Of a stretch of DNA of 17,287 nucleotides, positions 1 through 5,916 are shown one piece after another. The position numbers and the translations under genes are program-made. The notes beneath the pieces are model-generated. The model searched no databases and was not told where the DNA came from. It saw only the letters and a list, made by a program, of their open reading frames with translations. Source of the DNA: an uncultured Oscillospiraceae bacterium (lineage in GTDB: Bacteria > Bacillota > Clostridia > Oscillospirales > Oscillospiraceae); assembly GCA_905233785.1 (NCBI GenBank), contig CAJOCV010000035.1, positions 1 to 17,287 of the forward strand, written 5' to 3'. Within the stretch, counting starts at the first letter, position 1. Each line of letters opens with the position of its first letter.

Positions 1-1
1 G

Positions 2-94
2 GATATGGACGAGGTGGAGGCTGCCTTTGTCAACCGAAAAATGGTCGAAACCGTGCGGCGTTACCTCAGCCGTACGGGCGAGGGGATGAAATAA
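2..94 (+). CDS. C-terminal end of an unidentified protein (partial)
   Basis: An open frame enters from the left edge and ends at TAA (92-94), giving the last 30 residues of a protein. The fragment is charged and helix-like, with a VETVRRYLSR segment and the final residues GEGMK. It is too short to assign to a family. It is treated as coding because its composition looks like a normal protein and because the next frame only becomes peptide-like after this stop. It could belong to the same transcript as the small peptide frame that follows 11 bases later. Confidence 0.5.
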   Translation, partial: DMDEVEAAFVNRKMVETVRRYLSRTGEGMK

Positions 95-105
95 AAAAGA
101 GAAAG

Positions 106-246
106 ATGTTCATGATGATCCCGGCCATGACGCCCATTGACGCCGGGCTCGCCCATGTGGGTTTCACTCTTGCCGGCGGCGCGATCTTCGTGCCCTGCAT
201 CGGCCTCATTTCCAAGCTGGTGCTGAGTAAACAGGATCTGGTATAA
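106..246 (+). CDS. Possible small hydrophobic protein (46 aa)
   Basis: An ATG frame of 46 codons follows the preceding stop by 11 bases. The peptide begins MFMMIPAM and carries one hydrophobic stretch (about residues 20-40, including GGAIFVPCIGLI), then ends in SKLVLSKQDLV. One membrane helix is plausible. The ribosome binding site is weak (AAAGAGAAAG only). The frame could be a real small membrane peptide or the left-over tail of a degraded membrane protein. I do not recognise a family. A terminator hairpin lies 20 bases downstream, which fits the end of a transcription unit here. Confidence 0.35.
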   Translation: MFMMIPAMTPIDAGLAHVGFTLAGGAIFVPCIGLISKLVLSKQDLV

Positions 247-265
247 AACAGATACTGGCAACGAA

Positions 266-299
266 TCTCGGTTTATTGCCGGGATTTTTTGCTTTTTTT
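266..299 (+). terminator. Rho-independent terminator
   Basis: A six-base stem (TCTCGG at 266-271 with CCGGGA at 279-284, one G-U pair) and a 7-base loop are followed by T6-GC-T7. It ends the unit entering from the left and isolates the two-component operon. Confidence 0.7.
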
Positions 300-312
300 G
301 AAAAGCTCCCCA

Positions 313-348
313 AACTTTAACATAACTTTAACATCCCTGTGTTACACT
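313..348 (+). promoter_or_regulatory. Promoter of the response-regulator operon with 11-bp direct repeats
   Basis: A perfect tandem repeat of AACTTTAACAT occupies 313-323 and 324-334. Nine bases after the last TTTAACA core (327-333) lies TACACT (343-348), a fair -10. No good -35 sits at the usual 17-base distance, so the repeat appears to take its place. This is how PhoB-type sites (two 11-bp half sites, about 10 bp before the -10) are arranged. The likely binder is the OmpR-family regulator encoded directly downstream, meaning autoregulation. The ribosome binding site GGAGG is at 368-372, 8 bases before the ATG. Confidence 0.65.
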
Positions 349-380
349 TCACGCATTAAAAGCTTACGGAGGACGCAGCG

Positions 381-1055
381 ATGTTTAAACTTCTGGTAGT
401 TGAGGATGACCGAGAATTAAACCGTGCGGTCTGCTCATTTTTGAATCAAAACGGATACGACGCCTTGGGCTGTCTCAGCGCCAACGAAGCCTATGACGCC
501 ATGTATGGCGGCACGGTGTTTGACCTCATCATCTCGGATATTATGATGCCGGAGATCGACGGCTTCGAATTTGCCCGCACGATCCGGGGAACGGACAAGA
601 ATATCCCCATCCTCTTTATGACCGCGCGGGACGACTTTGCCGCCAAGCAGCGGGGCTTTCGTATGGGCATCGACGACTACATGGTCAAGCCCATCGACTT
701 CGAGGAGCTGCTGCTGCATGTGGAAGCCCTGCTGCGCCGCGCCGGGATCACCACCAGCCACAAGCTGGAGGTGGGCTCCCTCGTGCTGGACGCGGACGAG
801 CGCAGCGCAGTCTTAAACGGCGAGGAGATCCCGCTGACTGTGCGGGAATTCAATTTGCTCTACAAGCTGCTCTCCTACCCCAAGAAGGCCTTTACCCGCA
901 GCCAGCTGATGGACGAATTCTGGGACGGCGAGACCGGCTCCGGCCCCCGCACGGTGGACGTGTACATGACCAAGCTCCGGCAGAAATTTGCCGACTGTGA
1001 TGACTTTGAGATCGTCACCGTCCACGGTCTCGGCTACAAGGCGGTGCTCAAATGA
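381..1055 (+). CDS. OmpR/PhoB-family response regulator
   Basis: This 224-aa cytosolic protein is the DNA-binding half of a two-component system. Residues 1-120 form a receiver domain: acidic pocket E8-D9-D10, phospho-acceptor D53 (in ISDIMMPEIDG), switch T81 and conserved K103 (MVKPIDF). Residues about 128-224 form a winged-helix effector domain with the usual LTVREFNLL, RSQLMDEFW, RTVDVYMTKLRQK and VHGLGYKA elements. The length is normal for the family. The start is supported by GGAGG at 368-372. The stop overlaps the kinase start by four bases (ATGA), so the pair is translationally coupled. A tandem 11-bp repeat in its own promoter recurs before the SDR gene at 2639, which suggests both are its targets (inference). 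Confidence 0.96.
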   Translation: MFKLLVVEDDRELNRAVCSFLNQNGYDALGCLSANEAYDAMYGGTVFDLIISDIMMPEIDGFEFARTIRGTDKNIPILFMTARDDFAAKQRGFRMGIDDYMVKPIDFEELLLHVEALLRRAGITTSHKLEVGSLVLDADERSAVLNGEEIPLTVREFNLLYKLLSYPKKAFTRSQLMDEFWDGETGSGPRTVDVYMTKLRQKFADCDDFEIVTVHGLGYKAVLK

Positions 1056-2128
1056 AGGCGGAGAAAAACCAGAAGAAGATCGCGTTTCTTCAACTGTTCT
1101 GCATCTTCTTCCTGCTGATCGCCTTTGTACTGACCAGCTCCATGATCCTGTTTATGACCTATCTCAGAAACTCCATGGAGATCAGCTGGAATGACGCCAA
1201 CATCCGGATCGCCGCGATCGTCACCTTCGGCAATGTGTTCTTTCTCAGCCTGATCTGTGCGGCGGTGGACACGCTGCGGCGGAAGCTGACCGTGGAGCGC
1301 CCGGTGAAGCGCATCATCGAGGGCGCGCAGAAGGTCATGGACGGCGACCTGCAAACGCATATTGAGCCGGTGCGGGGCGTGGACGCGGGCTTCAACGCCA
1401 TCATCGACTACTTCAACCGCATGGTCGAGGAGCTCTCCGGCATGGAGACCCTGCGTACGGACTTTATCGCCAACGTCTCCCATGAGTTGAAAACCCCGCT
1501 GGCGGTGATCCAGAACTACGGCTCCCTGCTGCAGCAGCCGAACCTGCCCGAGGAAGACCGTATGGACTACGCCCGCACGGTGACGAATGCGTCTCAGAAG
1601 CTTGCCAGCCTTATTACCAATATCCTCAAGCTTAACAAGCTGGAAAACCAGCAGATCTATCCGAAGAAGGAGCGTTTTGATTTGGGTGAGCAGCTTTGCG
1701 AATGTCTGCTGGGCTTTGAAAGCGCCTGGGAGGCCAAGAATCTGGAGATCGAAACGGAGATCGAGGACGGCGTCACGGTGGAGAGCGACCCGGAGCTTCT
1801 CTCCCTTGTCTGGAACAATCTCTTTTCCAATGCCATCAAGTTCACCGAGCCCGGCGGTACCGTCGGCCTGAAGCTGTATACCGAGAGCGGCCACGCTGTG
1901 GTCGAGGTCTCGGACACCGGCTGCGGCATCAGCCCGGAGGTGGGGGCGCACATCTTTGAGAAGTTCTACCAGGGCGACACCTCCCATGCCACCCAGGGCA
2001 ACGGTTTGGGTCTGGCGCTGGTCAAGCGCGTGGTGGACATTATCGGCGGGGAGATCGGCGTGAAAAGCGAACTGGGCAAGGGCACGACCTTCACGGTGAA
2101 GATCAAAAGAGGAGGAGTACAAAAATGA
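1052..2128 (+). CDS. Sensor histidine kinase with short extracytoplasmic loop
   Basis: A 358-aa membrane kinase, partner of the preceding regulator. Two transmembrane helices (about residues 10-37 and 53-72) enclose only about 15 external residues, the layout of intramembrane-sensing kinases, which often respond to envelope stress or to a partner membrane protein. A HAMP-like linker (about 75-127) leads to the dimerisation helix with phospho-acceptor H144 in NVSHELKTPL. The ATPase domain shows the N box (WNNLFSNAIKF, about 254-264), G1 box (DTGCGI, 288-293), F box (FEKFY) and G2 box (GNGLGLAL). All key catalytic residues are present. It overlaps its neighbours by four bases on each side. The signal sensed cannot be read from the sequence. 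Confidence 0.95.
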   Translation: MKAEKNQKKIAFLQLFCIFFLLIAFVLTSSMILFMTYLRNSMEISWNDANIRIAAIVTFGNVFFLSLICAAVDTLRRKLTVERPVKRIIEGAQKVMDGDLQTHIEPVRGVDAGFNAIIDYFNRMVEELSGMETLRTDFIANVSHELKTPLAVIQNYGSLLQQPNLPEEDRMDYARTVTNASQKLASLITNILKLNKLENQQIYPKKERFDLGEQLCECLLGFESAWEAKNLEIETEIEDGVTVESDPELLSLVWNNLFSNAIKFTEPGGTVGLKLYTESGHAVVEVSDTGCGISPEVGAHIFEKFYQGDTSHATQGNGLGLALVKRVVDIIGGEIGVKSELGKGTTFTVKIKRGGVQK

Positions 2129-2493
2129 GCGAGAATTTTGAATACAGCTATTCTGCCGAGCGGCAGAGCGAGATCGAAGCGATCCGCAAGAAGTATCTGC
2201 CGCGGGAAGAACAGGAAAACAAAATGGAACGGCTCCGCAAGCTGGACGCCAGCGTGGGAACGAAGGCCTTGATCGCCTCCATGGCGCTGGGCATCCTCAG
2301 CGCGCTCGTGTTCGGCGTGGGCATGTGCTGCTTTTTGTTGTGGAGCCTGTGGGTGTTGGGCGCGCTGCTGTGTGTGGTCGGCGTAATCGGAATGCTGGTT
2401 GCCCCCTGGCTGTACCGCAGGCTGGTGGAAAAACGCAAAGCGGAGATCGCGCCGGAGATCCTCCGGCTGACCGAGGAACTGAGCCAGAAATAA
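2125..2493 (+). CDS. Small two-helix membrane protein co-transcribed with the two-component system
   Basis: A 122-aa protein with a charged N-terminal part (residues 1-45, with KKYLPREEQ and KMERLRKLD), two adjacent hydrophobic helices (about 47-72 and 74-97) and a basic then acidic C-terminal helix. Both ends should be cytosolic. The start follows AGAGGAGG by a normal spacing and overlaps the kinase stop by four bases (ATGA), so it belongs to the operon. I know no established function. Because the kinase has almost no external sensor, this protein is a reasonable candidate for an accessory sensor or modulator (inference). A terminator follows 6 bases after its stop. Confidence 0.85.
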   Translation: MSENFEYSYSAERQSEIEAIRKKYLPREEQENKMERLRKLDASVGTKALIASMALGILSALVFGVGMCCFLLWSLWVLGALLCVVGVIGMLVAPWLYRRLVEKRKAEIAPEILRLTEELSQK

Positions 2494-2499
2494 GACAAA

Positions 2500-2527
2500 A
2501 AGTCTCGAAGGAATTCGGGACTTTTTT
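2500..2527 (+). terminator. Rho-independent terminator of the two-component operon
   Basis: A ten-base stem (AAGTCTCGAA with TTCGGGACTT, one T-G pair) and a GGAA tetraloop are followed by a T tract up to 2527. It separates the operon from the SDR gene, so the SDR gene must have its own promoter. Confidence 0.9.
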
Positions 2528-2530
2528 CAT

Positions 2531-2585
2531 TTTAACAGTTCGCAAACATTTCTTGAAACTCTCGCAAACATTCCTCTGTTATCTT
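2531..2585 (+). promoter_or_regulatory. Promoter of the SDR gene with four 11-bp-spaced regulator boxes
   Basis: Four cores at exact 11-base steps: TTTAACA (2531-2537), GCAAACA (2542-2548), TTGAAAC (2553-2559) and GCAAACA (2564-2570). The longer copy TCGCAAACATT recurs 22 bases apart (2540-2550 and 2562-2572). A -10, TATCTT, starts at 2580, nine bases after the last core. This is the same spacing as in the regulator's own promoter, where the cores are TTTAACA. No conventional -35 is evident. The likely reading is activation by the neighbouring OmpR-type regulator bound as two tandem dimers (inference). Confidence 0.6.
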
Positions 2586-2638
2586 ATGACCGCCCCAAGG
2601 GGATGAAACAAAAAATAACCGATACGGAGGAATATAAA

Positions 2639-3784
2639 ATGACTACGAACACCAACAACGAGCTCTACATCGTCACCGGGGCGGCCGGCAACCTGGGCAG
2701 CGCCATCGTCCGCAATTTGGTCAGCAAGAACTTGCCCGTACGCGCCTTCGTTCTGCGCGGCGAAGAGGCCGCCAAGCATCTGCCCAAGGAGGCGCAGGTC
2801 ATCGAGGGTGACGTGACCGATATTTCTTCTCTGGAAACCCTGTTCGCGGACATTCCCGAGAACACCAATGTCTACTGCATCCACTGCGCGGCCATGGTCT
2901 CCGTCAGCAACCTGGTGGCGGAAAAAATCTGGCATGTGAACGTGGACGGCACACAGTACATCATTGACAAGTGCCGGGAGCACGGCGTGCGCCTCATCTT
3001 CATCGGCTCCACGGGCGCCATTCCCGAGCAGCCCATGGGCACGGCCATCAAGGAAGTGGATCATTATGATCCCAACGCGGTCATCGGCCTGTACGACCAG
3101 ACCAAGGCTGCCTCCTGCCAGCTGGTGCTGGACGCCATCCACGCGGGCGAGATCGACGGCTGCCTGATCCTGCCCAGCGGCATTTCCGGCCCGATGGACT
3201 ACACCTTCGGCAACGTGGCGGGCGTCATCCGCGAGTACACCGAGGGTAAGATGCCCGCGGGCGTCGAGGGCACCTTCAACTGCGCCGACAACCGCGACAT
3301 GGCCGAGACCATTCTCCGCGCCTGCAAGGACGGCCGCACGGGCGAGAGCTACATTCTGGGCGGCGATCAGATCAACATGAAGGAAGTCTTCGACATCCTC
3401 TCCGCGCACACCGGTCTTCCCACCATCAAGACCATTCTGCCCGCCGGGATCGGCAAAATGCTGGGTAGAATGAGCGATGTGGCCGAGAAGCTGACCCACA
3501 AGCCGCAGCGCATGACCAGCTTCGCCGTGTACAACCTGGTGCGCAACAACGAGTTCGATTCCTCCAAAGCCATCGCGGAGCTGAGCTACAGCCCCCGTCC
3601 CATGGCGCAGAGCATCGCTGAGGAGATCGACTGGATGATCGAGGAGGGCATCGTGACGCTGCCGACACCTGTGGCGGAAAAGGCAAGGAAAGAAAAGTGG
3701 GCAGATCTGCTGTTGCAGGTATCCGAGGCTCTGGCCTTCTCCTCCGGAAACTACCTCCATCTGAGCAGCCGGACAAGAGCATAA
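2639..3784 (+). CDS. Extended SDR, NAD(P)-dependent epimerase/reductase-like
   Basis: A 381-aa cytosolic oxidoreductase of the extended short-chain dehydrogenase family (NAD-dependent epimerase / dihydroflavonol reductase type). The Rossmann motif GAAGNLG gives G14, G17 and G20. The catalytic set is S124 (FIGSTG), Y152 and K156 (LYDQTKAAS). The IxHCAA and ILPSGISGP stretches are also typical. The substrate cannot be told; sugar nucleotides, ketones or aldehydes are all used by relatives. ATG at 2639 is chosen because GGAGG (2626-2630) lies 8 bases before it; an upstream ATG at 2603 has no such site. About 45 residues follow the usual C-terminal end of the family (after DWMIEEGIV), rich in helix formers, which is longer than I expect. 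The gene stands alone between two terminators. Confidence 0.9.
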   Translation: MTTNTNNELYIVTGAAGNLGSAIVRNLVSKNLPVRAFVLRGEEAAKHLPKEAQVIEGDVTDISSLETLFADIPENTNVYCIHCAAMVSVSNLVAEKIWHVNVDGTQYIIDKCREHGVRLIFIGSTGAIPEQPMGTAIKEVDHYDPNAVIGLYDQTKAASCQLVLDAIHAGEIDGCLILPSGISGPMDYTFGNVAGVIREYTEGKMPAGVEGTFNCADNRDMAETILRACKDGRTGESYILGGDQINMKEVFDILSAHTGLPTIKTILPAGIGKMLGRMSDVAEKLTHKPQRMTSFAVYNLVRNNEFDSSKAIAELSYSPRPMAQSIAEEIDWMIEEGIVTLPTPVAEKARKEKWADLLLQVSEALAFSSGNYLHLSSRTRA

Positions 3785-3796
3785 AAACGCCACAAC

Positions 3797-3837
3797 GCAC
3801 GCACGGGCGCGGCCGATCCGGCCGCGCCCGTGCGTGT
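3797..3837 (+). terminator. Long GC-rich hairpin after the SDR gene
   Basis: A perfect 16-base stem (3800-3815 with 3819-3834, loop ATC) extends by three more pairs to 3797/3837. There is no T tract after it, so termination may be weak or factor-assisted. The 3' edge touches a TATAAT (3837-3842). Confidence 0.6.
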
Positions 3838-3842
3838 ATAAT
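3835..3842 (+). promoter_or_regulatory. Possible extended -10 element
   Basis: TGTATAAT is a perfect extended -10. The expected -35 position falls inside the hairpin and does not match TTGACA. It may be the surviving promoter of the broken oxidoreductase gene that starts at 3867. Confidence 0.35.
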
Positions 3843-3866
3843 GATGAATAGACAGGAGAGATCACC

Positions 3867-3962
3867 ATGCTGAAAATCGGTATTTTGGGCTGCGGCAAGA
3901 TTGCCCAGGTGCGGCAAGCCCCTCCCCTGCCGGACACTCACCGCTTTTCCCGCCGTGCATAA
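3867..3962 (+). pseudogene. Truncated Gfo/Idh/MocA-family oxidoreductase (N-terminal fragment)
   Basis: ATG at 3867 has a good ribosome binding site (AGGAGA at 3854-3859) and encodes 31 residues before TAA. The first 16, MLKIGILGCGKIAQVR, are the textbook start of a Gfo/Idh/MocA dehydrogenase, with the nucleotide-binding GCGKIA loop. Family members are about 330-390 aa. After residue 16 the sequence loses any resemblance (QAPPLPDTH) and stops. No further part of the protein is seen downstream, where a terminator lies 6 bases away. This is best read as the relic of a deletion that removed nearly the whole gene while leaving its start region intact. Confidence 0.7.
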
Positions 3963-3967
3963 AAGCT

Positions 3968-4005
3968 GGGACTGTGAAGAAGACCTTTCTTCACAGTCCC
4001 TTTTT
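3968..4005 (+). terminator. Rho-independent terminator, possibly bidirectional
   Basis: A perfect 14-base stem (3968-3981 with 3987-4000) and a 5-base loop are followed by TTTTT. It probably ended the lost oxidoreductase gene. In the other direction it lies just past the stop of the 69-aa gene but has only a short T run (GCTTTTA), so it may serve both. Confidence 0.85.
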
Positions 4006-4014
4006 GCGTCTTAA

Positions 4015-4224
4015 TCAAAGCGCGTTGATGGCTTCCTCGATCTTCTTGGCCACGTCCTCGGGCACCAGCTTCTTGCTGACGACCAGGTCAAAAATCTCGC
4101 CGCAGGTCTTCTTGTTGAACAGGGCGATGGGGTACTTGCCCAGACTGGGGGCGTTGTCCAGGATGATCTTCTTGACGACAGGATTGCTGAAGGCTTCTTT
4201 TACGGTCATGGTTCTGAAATTCAT
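4015..4224 (-). CDS. Small helical protein of unknown function (69 aa)
   Basis: A 69-aa protein without membrane segment or signal peptide. It begins MNFRTMTVKEAFSNPVVKKI and ends VAKKIEEAINAL, and looks like a compact helical bundle. The pattern (NP, then a helix ending ILDNAP, then a glycine turn and two more helices) reminds me of small helical domains appended to some glycosidases and esterases of gut Gram-positives. That is a weak memory, not a match. The start is well supported: AAAGGAG lies about 8 bases upstream on the - strand and a consensus-like promoter is found at 4269-4297. It is monocistronic and ends close to the terminator at 3968-4005. Confidence 0.8.
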   Translation of the reverse strand: MNFRTMTVKEAFSNPVVKKIILDNAPSLGKYPIALFNKKTCGEIFDLVVSKKLVPEDVAKKIEEAINAL

Positions 4225-4268
4225 AAGAATGCTCCTTTATCAAAAAATATCCGTTTCAGCCTGGGCAT

Positions 4269-4297
4269 ATTGTAGCACAAACGAACGAGCGCGTCAA
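4269..4297 (-). promoter_or_regulatory. Sigma-A promoter of the 69-aa gene
   Basis: On the - strand TTGACG (4292-4297) and TACAAT (4269-4274) are separated by exactly 17 bases. The transcript would begin about 38 bases before the start codon. Confidence 0.8.
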
Positions 4298-4338
4298 TCA
4301 GACGCGGCAAACCCAGAAAGTTCATCCCCAAGAAGAAG

Positions 4339-4367
4339 TGGCCACTATTCACTGGCCACTGGCCACT
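4339..4367. repeat. Short TGGCCAC heptamer-type repeats at the end of the flavoprotein gene
   Basis: TGGCCAC occurs three times (about 4339, 4354 and 4361), the last two in direct tandem, with ATTCAC between the first and second. AGTGGCCACT is itself a palindrome, so a hairpin can form just past the flavoprotein stop on the - strand. There is no T tract, so this is a poor terminator. The last codons of the gene (WPVAS) are made of the repeat. Confidence 0.5.
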
Positions 4368-5916
4368 GCCGCAGCACCGCTTCCGCGCATCTTACGCCGT
4401 CCACCGCGGCGGAGGAGATGCCGCCGGCGTAGCCCGCGCCCTCGCCGCAGGGGTAGAGTCCGCCGATCGCGGAGCATAAATCCGCGCCGCGCAGGATACG
4501 AACCGGGGAGGAGGAGCGGGTCTCCGGCGCGGTCAGCACCGCGTCGGGATCGTCGAAGCCCTTCATTTTCCGGCCGAGCGCCGGGATGGCCCGCTCCAGC
4601 ACGTCGGTGATGCGCTTCGGGTAGAGCTCGTGCAGGTCGCACCACTGAACACCCGGGCGGTAGCTTGGCTGCACTGTGCCCGCGCCGGAGCTGGGAACGC
4701 CCGCGAGGAAATCCCCCACCCGCTGTGCGGGCGCGTGATAGCTCCCGCCGCCGAGACGGAAGGCCTTCCGCTCCAGCTCCCGCTGCCAGTACATCCCCGC
4801 AAGCACGCCCTCGCCGGGAAAATCCTCCGTGTGCAGCGTGACAAGCAGGGCGGCGTTGGCGTTCTCGCCGTCGCGTTTCGAGTAGCTCATCCCGTTGGTA
4901 ACAACGCCGCCCGCCTCCGAGGCCGCGGCAAAAACCTCCCCGCCGGGGCACATACAGAAGGTGTAGGCGCTTGTCCCGTCCGGCAGATGCACGTTCAGCG
5001 AATAGTCCGCCGCCGGGAGCGCTCCGCGCGCTCGCCCGTACTGAGCCAGATCGACCGCGCTCTGCTTATGCTCGATCCGCACGCCCATCGAGAAGGGCTT
5101 CGGCTCCATCGCAAGGCCGAGCCGGTGCAGCATCTCGAAGCTGTCGCGCGCCGAATGGCCGATGGCGAGGATGAGCTGCTCGCAGGGGAGCACTTCCGTG
5201 CCGTTTACTTCCGCGCCGCGCAGCCTGCCGTTTTCCACCCGCAGTCCCGTGAGCTTTGCGCCGAAGCGCACCTCGCCGCCGAGGGATACGATCTCCCGCC
5301 GGATGCTCTGCACCACGTTTACGAGAATATCGGTGCCGATGTGGGGCTTTGCGTCATAGCGGACACTCTCGGGCGCGCCGTGGGCGGCGAACTGCTCCAG
5401 CACCCAGTGCAGGCGCGGATCGTGGGTGCCGGTGTTTAATTTCCCGTCCGAGAAGGTGCCCGCGCCGCCCTCGCCGAACTGCACATTGTTCTCCGTATCG
5501 AGCGCTCCGCCCGCGCGAAAGGCTTCCACGGCCTTCAGGCGTGTCAGCGCGTCCTGTCCGCGTTCCAAAACAATGGGTCTTGCCCCGGCCTTCGCCAGCA
5601 CCAGCGCCGCGAACATCCCCGCCGGGCCGAAACCCACCACCACCGGGCGCACCGCGGCCTTGACCGTCGGAATCTCATAGACGGGCGGCGTGTAGTCGCT
5701 CACGTCCTTGTCGCGGATGCGAAGCTTGCCGCTGATTTCCGCCGCCACAGCGCAGACATAGTGCAGGTCGTCCTTTTTGCGCGCGTCCAGCGATTTTTTG
5801 ACCAGCCGCCAGTCCGTGATGCGCGCCTCCGGGATGCGGAGCTTTTTGGCGGCCTTTGCTTTTAAAGCCTCATGCGCTTCGCCTGTTTCGAGGCGCAGAT
5901 TGCGTATCAGGATCAT
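4345..5916 (-). CDS. FAD-dependent dehydrogenase-like protein (COG2509 type)
   Basis: A 523-aa flavoprotein related to the uncharacterised FAD-dependent dehydrogenases found in most Clostridia. Residues 1-85 form a small N-terminal domain (starting MILIRNLRL) that these proteins carry before the FAD fold. The dinucleotide motif VVGFGPAGMFAA is at about 93-104 with VLERG after the second strand. The stretch NNVQFGEGGAGTFSDGKL, and near the C-terminus GLYPCGEGAGYAGGI, are hallmark FAD contacts. The substrate is unknown. ATG at 5916 is chosen because GGGAGG lies 8 bases upstream and because it overlaps the stop of the preceding gene (ATGA); a frame extension to 5958 lacks this support. The pair of flavoproteins is translationally coupled. 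The last few residues are encoded by a short repeat and may not be ancestral. Confidence 0.92.
   Translation of the reverse strand: MILIRNLRLETGEAHEALKAKAAKKLRIPEARITDWRLVKKSLDARKKDDLHYVCAVAAEISGKLRIRDKDVSDYTPPVYEIPTVKAAVRPVVVGFGPAGMFAALVLAKAGARPIVLERGQDALTRLKAVEAFRAGGALDTENNVQFGEGGAGTFSDGKLNTGTHDPRLHWVLEQFAAHGAPESVRYDAKPHIGTDILVNVVQSIRREIVSLGGEVRFGAKLTGLRVENGRLRGAEVNGTEVLPCEQLILAIGHSARDSFEMLHRLGLAMEPKPFSMGVRIEHKQSAVDLAQYGRARGALPAADYSLNVHLPDGTSAYTFCMCPGGEVFAAASEAGGVVTNGMSYSKRDGENANAALLVTLHTEDFPGEGVLAGMYWQRELERKAFRLGGGSYHAPAQRVGDFLAGVPSSGAGTVQPSYRPGVQWCDLHELYPKRITDVLERAIPALGRKMKGFDDPDAVLTAPETRSSSPVRILRGADLCSAIGGLYPCGEGAGYAGGISSAAVDGVRCAEAVLRQWPVASE

Noticed and set aside
1034..2122. A 362-codon open frame on the - strand opposite the sensor kinase
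   Set aside because: It is a shadow of a GC-rich gene: composition rich in His, Arg, Gln and Ala, no domain signature, no ribosome binding site, and the + strand frame has every kinase motif.
2579..3937. A long - strand frame opposite the SDR gene
   Set aside because: Same cause; the + strand carries the Rossmann and catalytic motifs, and the - strand frame crosses a terminator hairpin and the oxidoreductase relic.
4630..5439. A + strand frame opposite the COG2509-type flavoprotein
   Set aside because: Shadow frame; the - strand has clear FAD-binding motifs and coupled translation.
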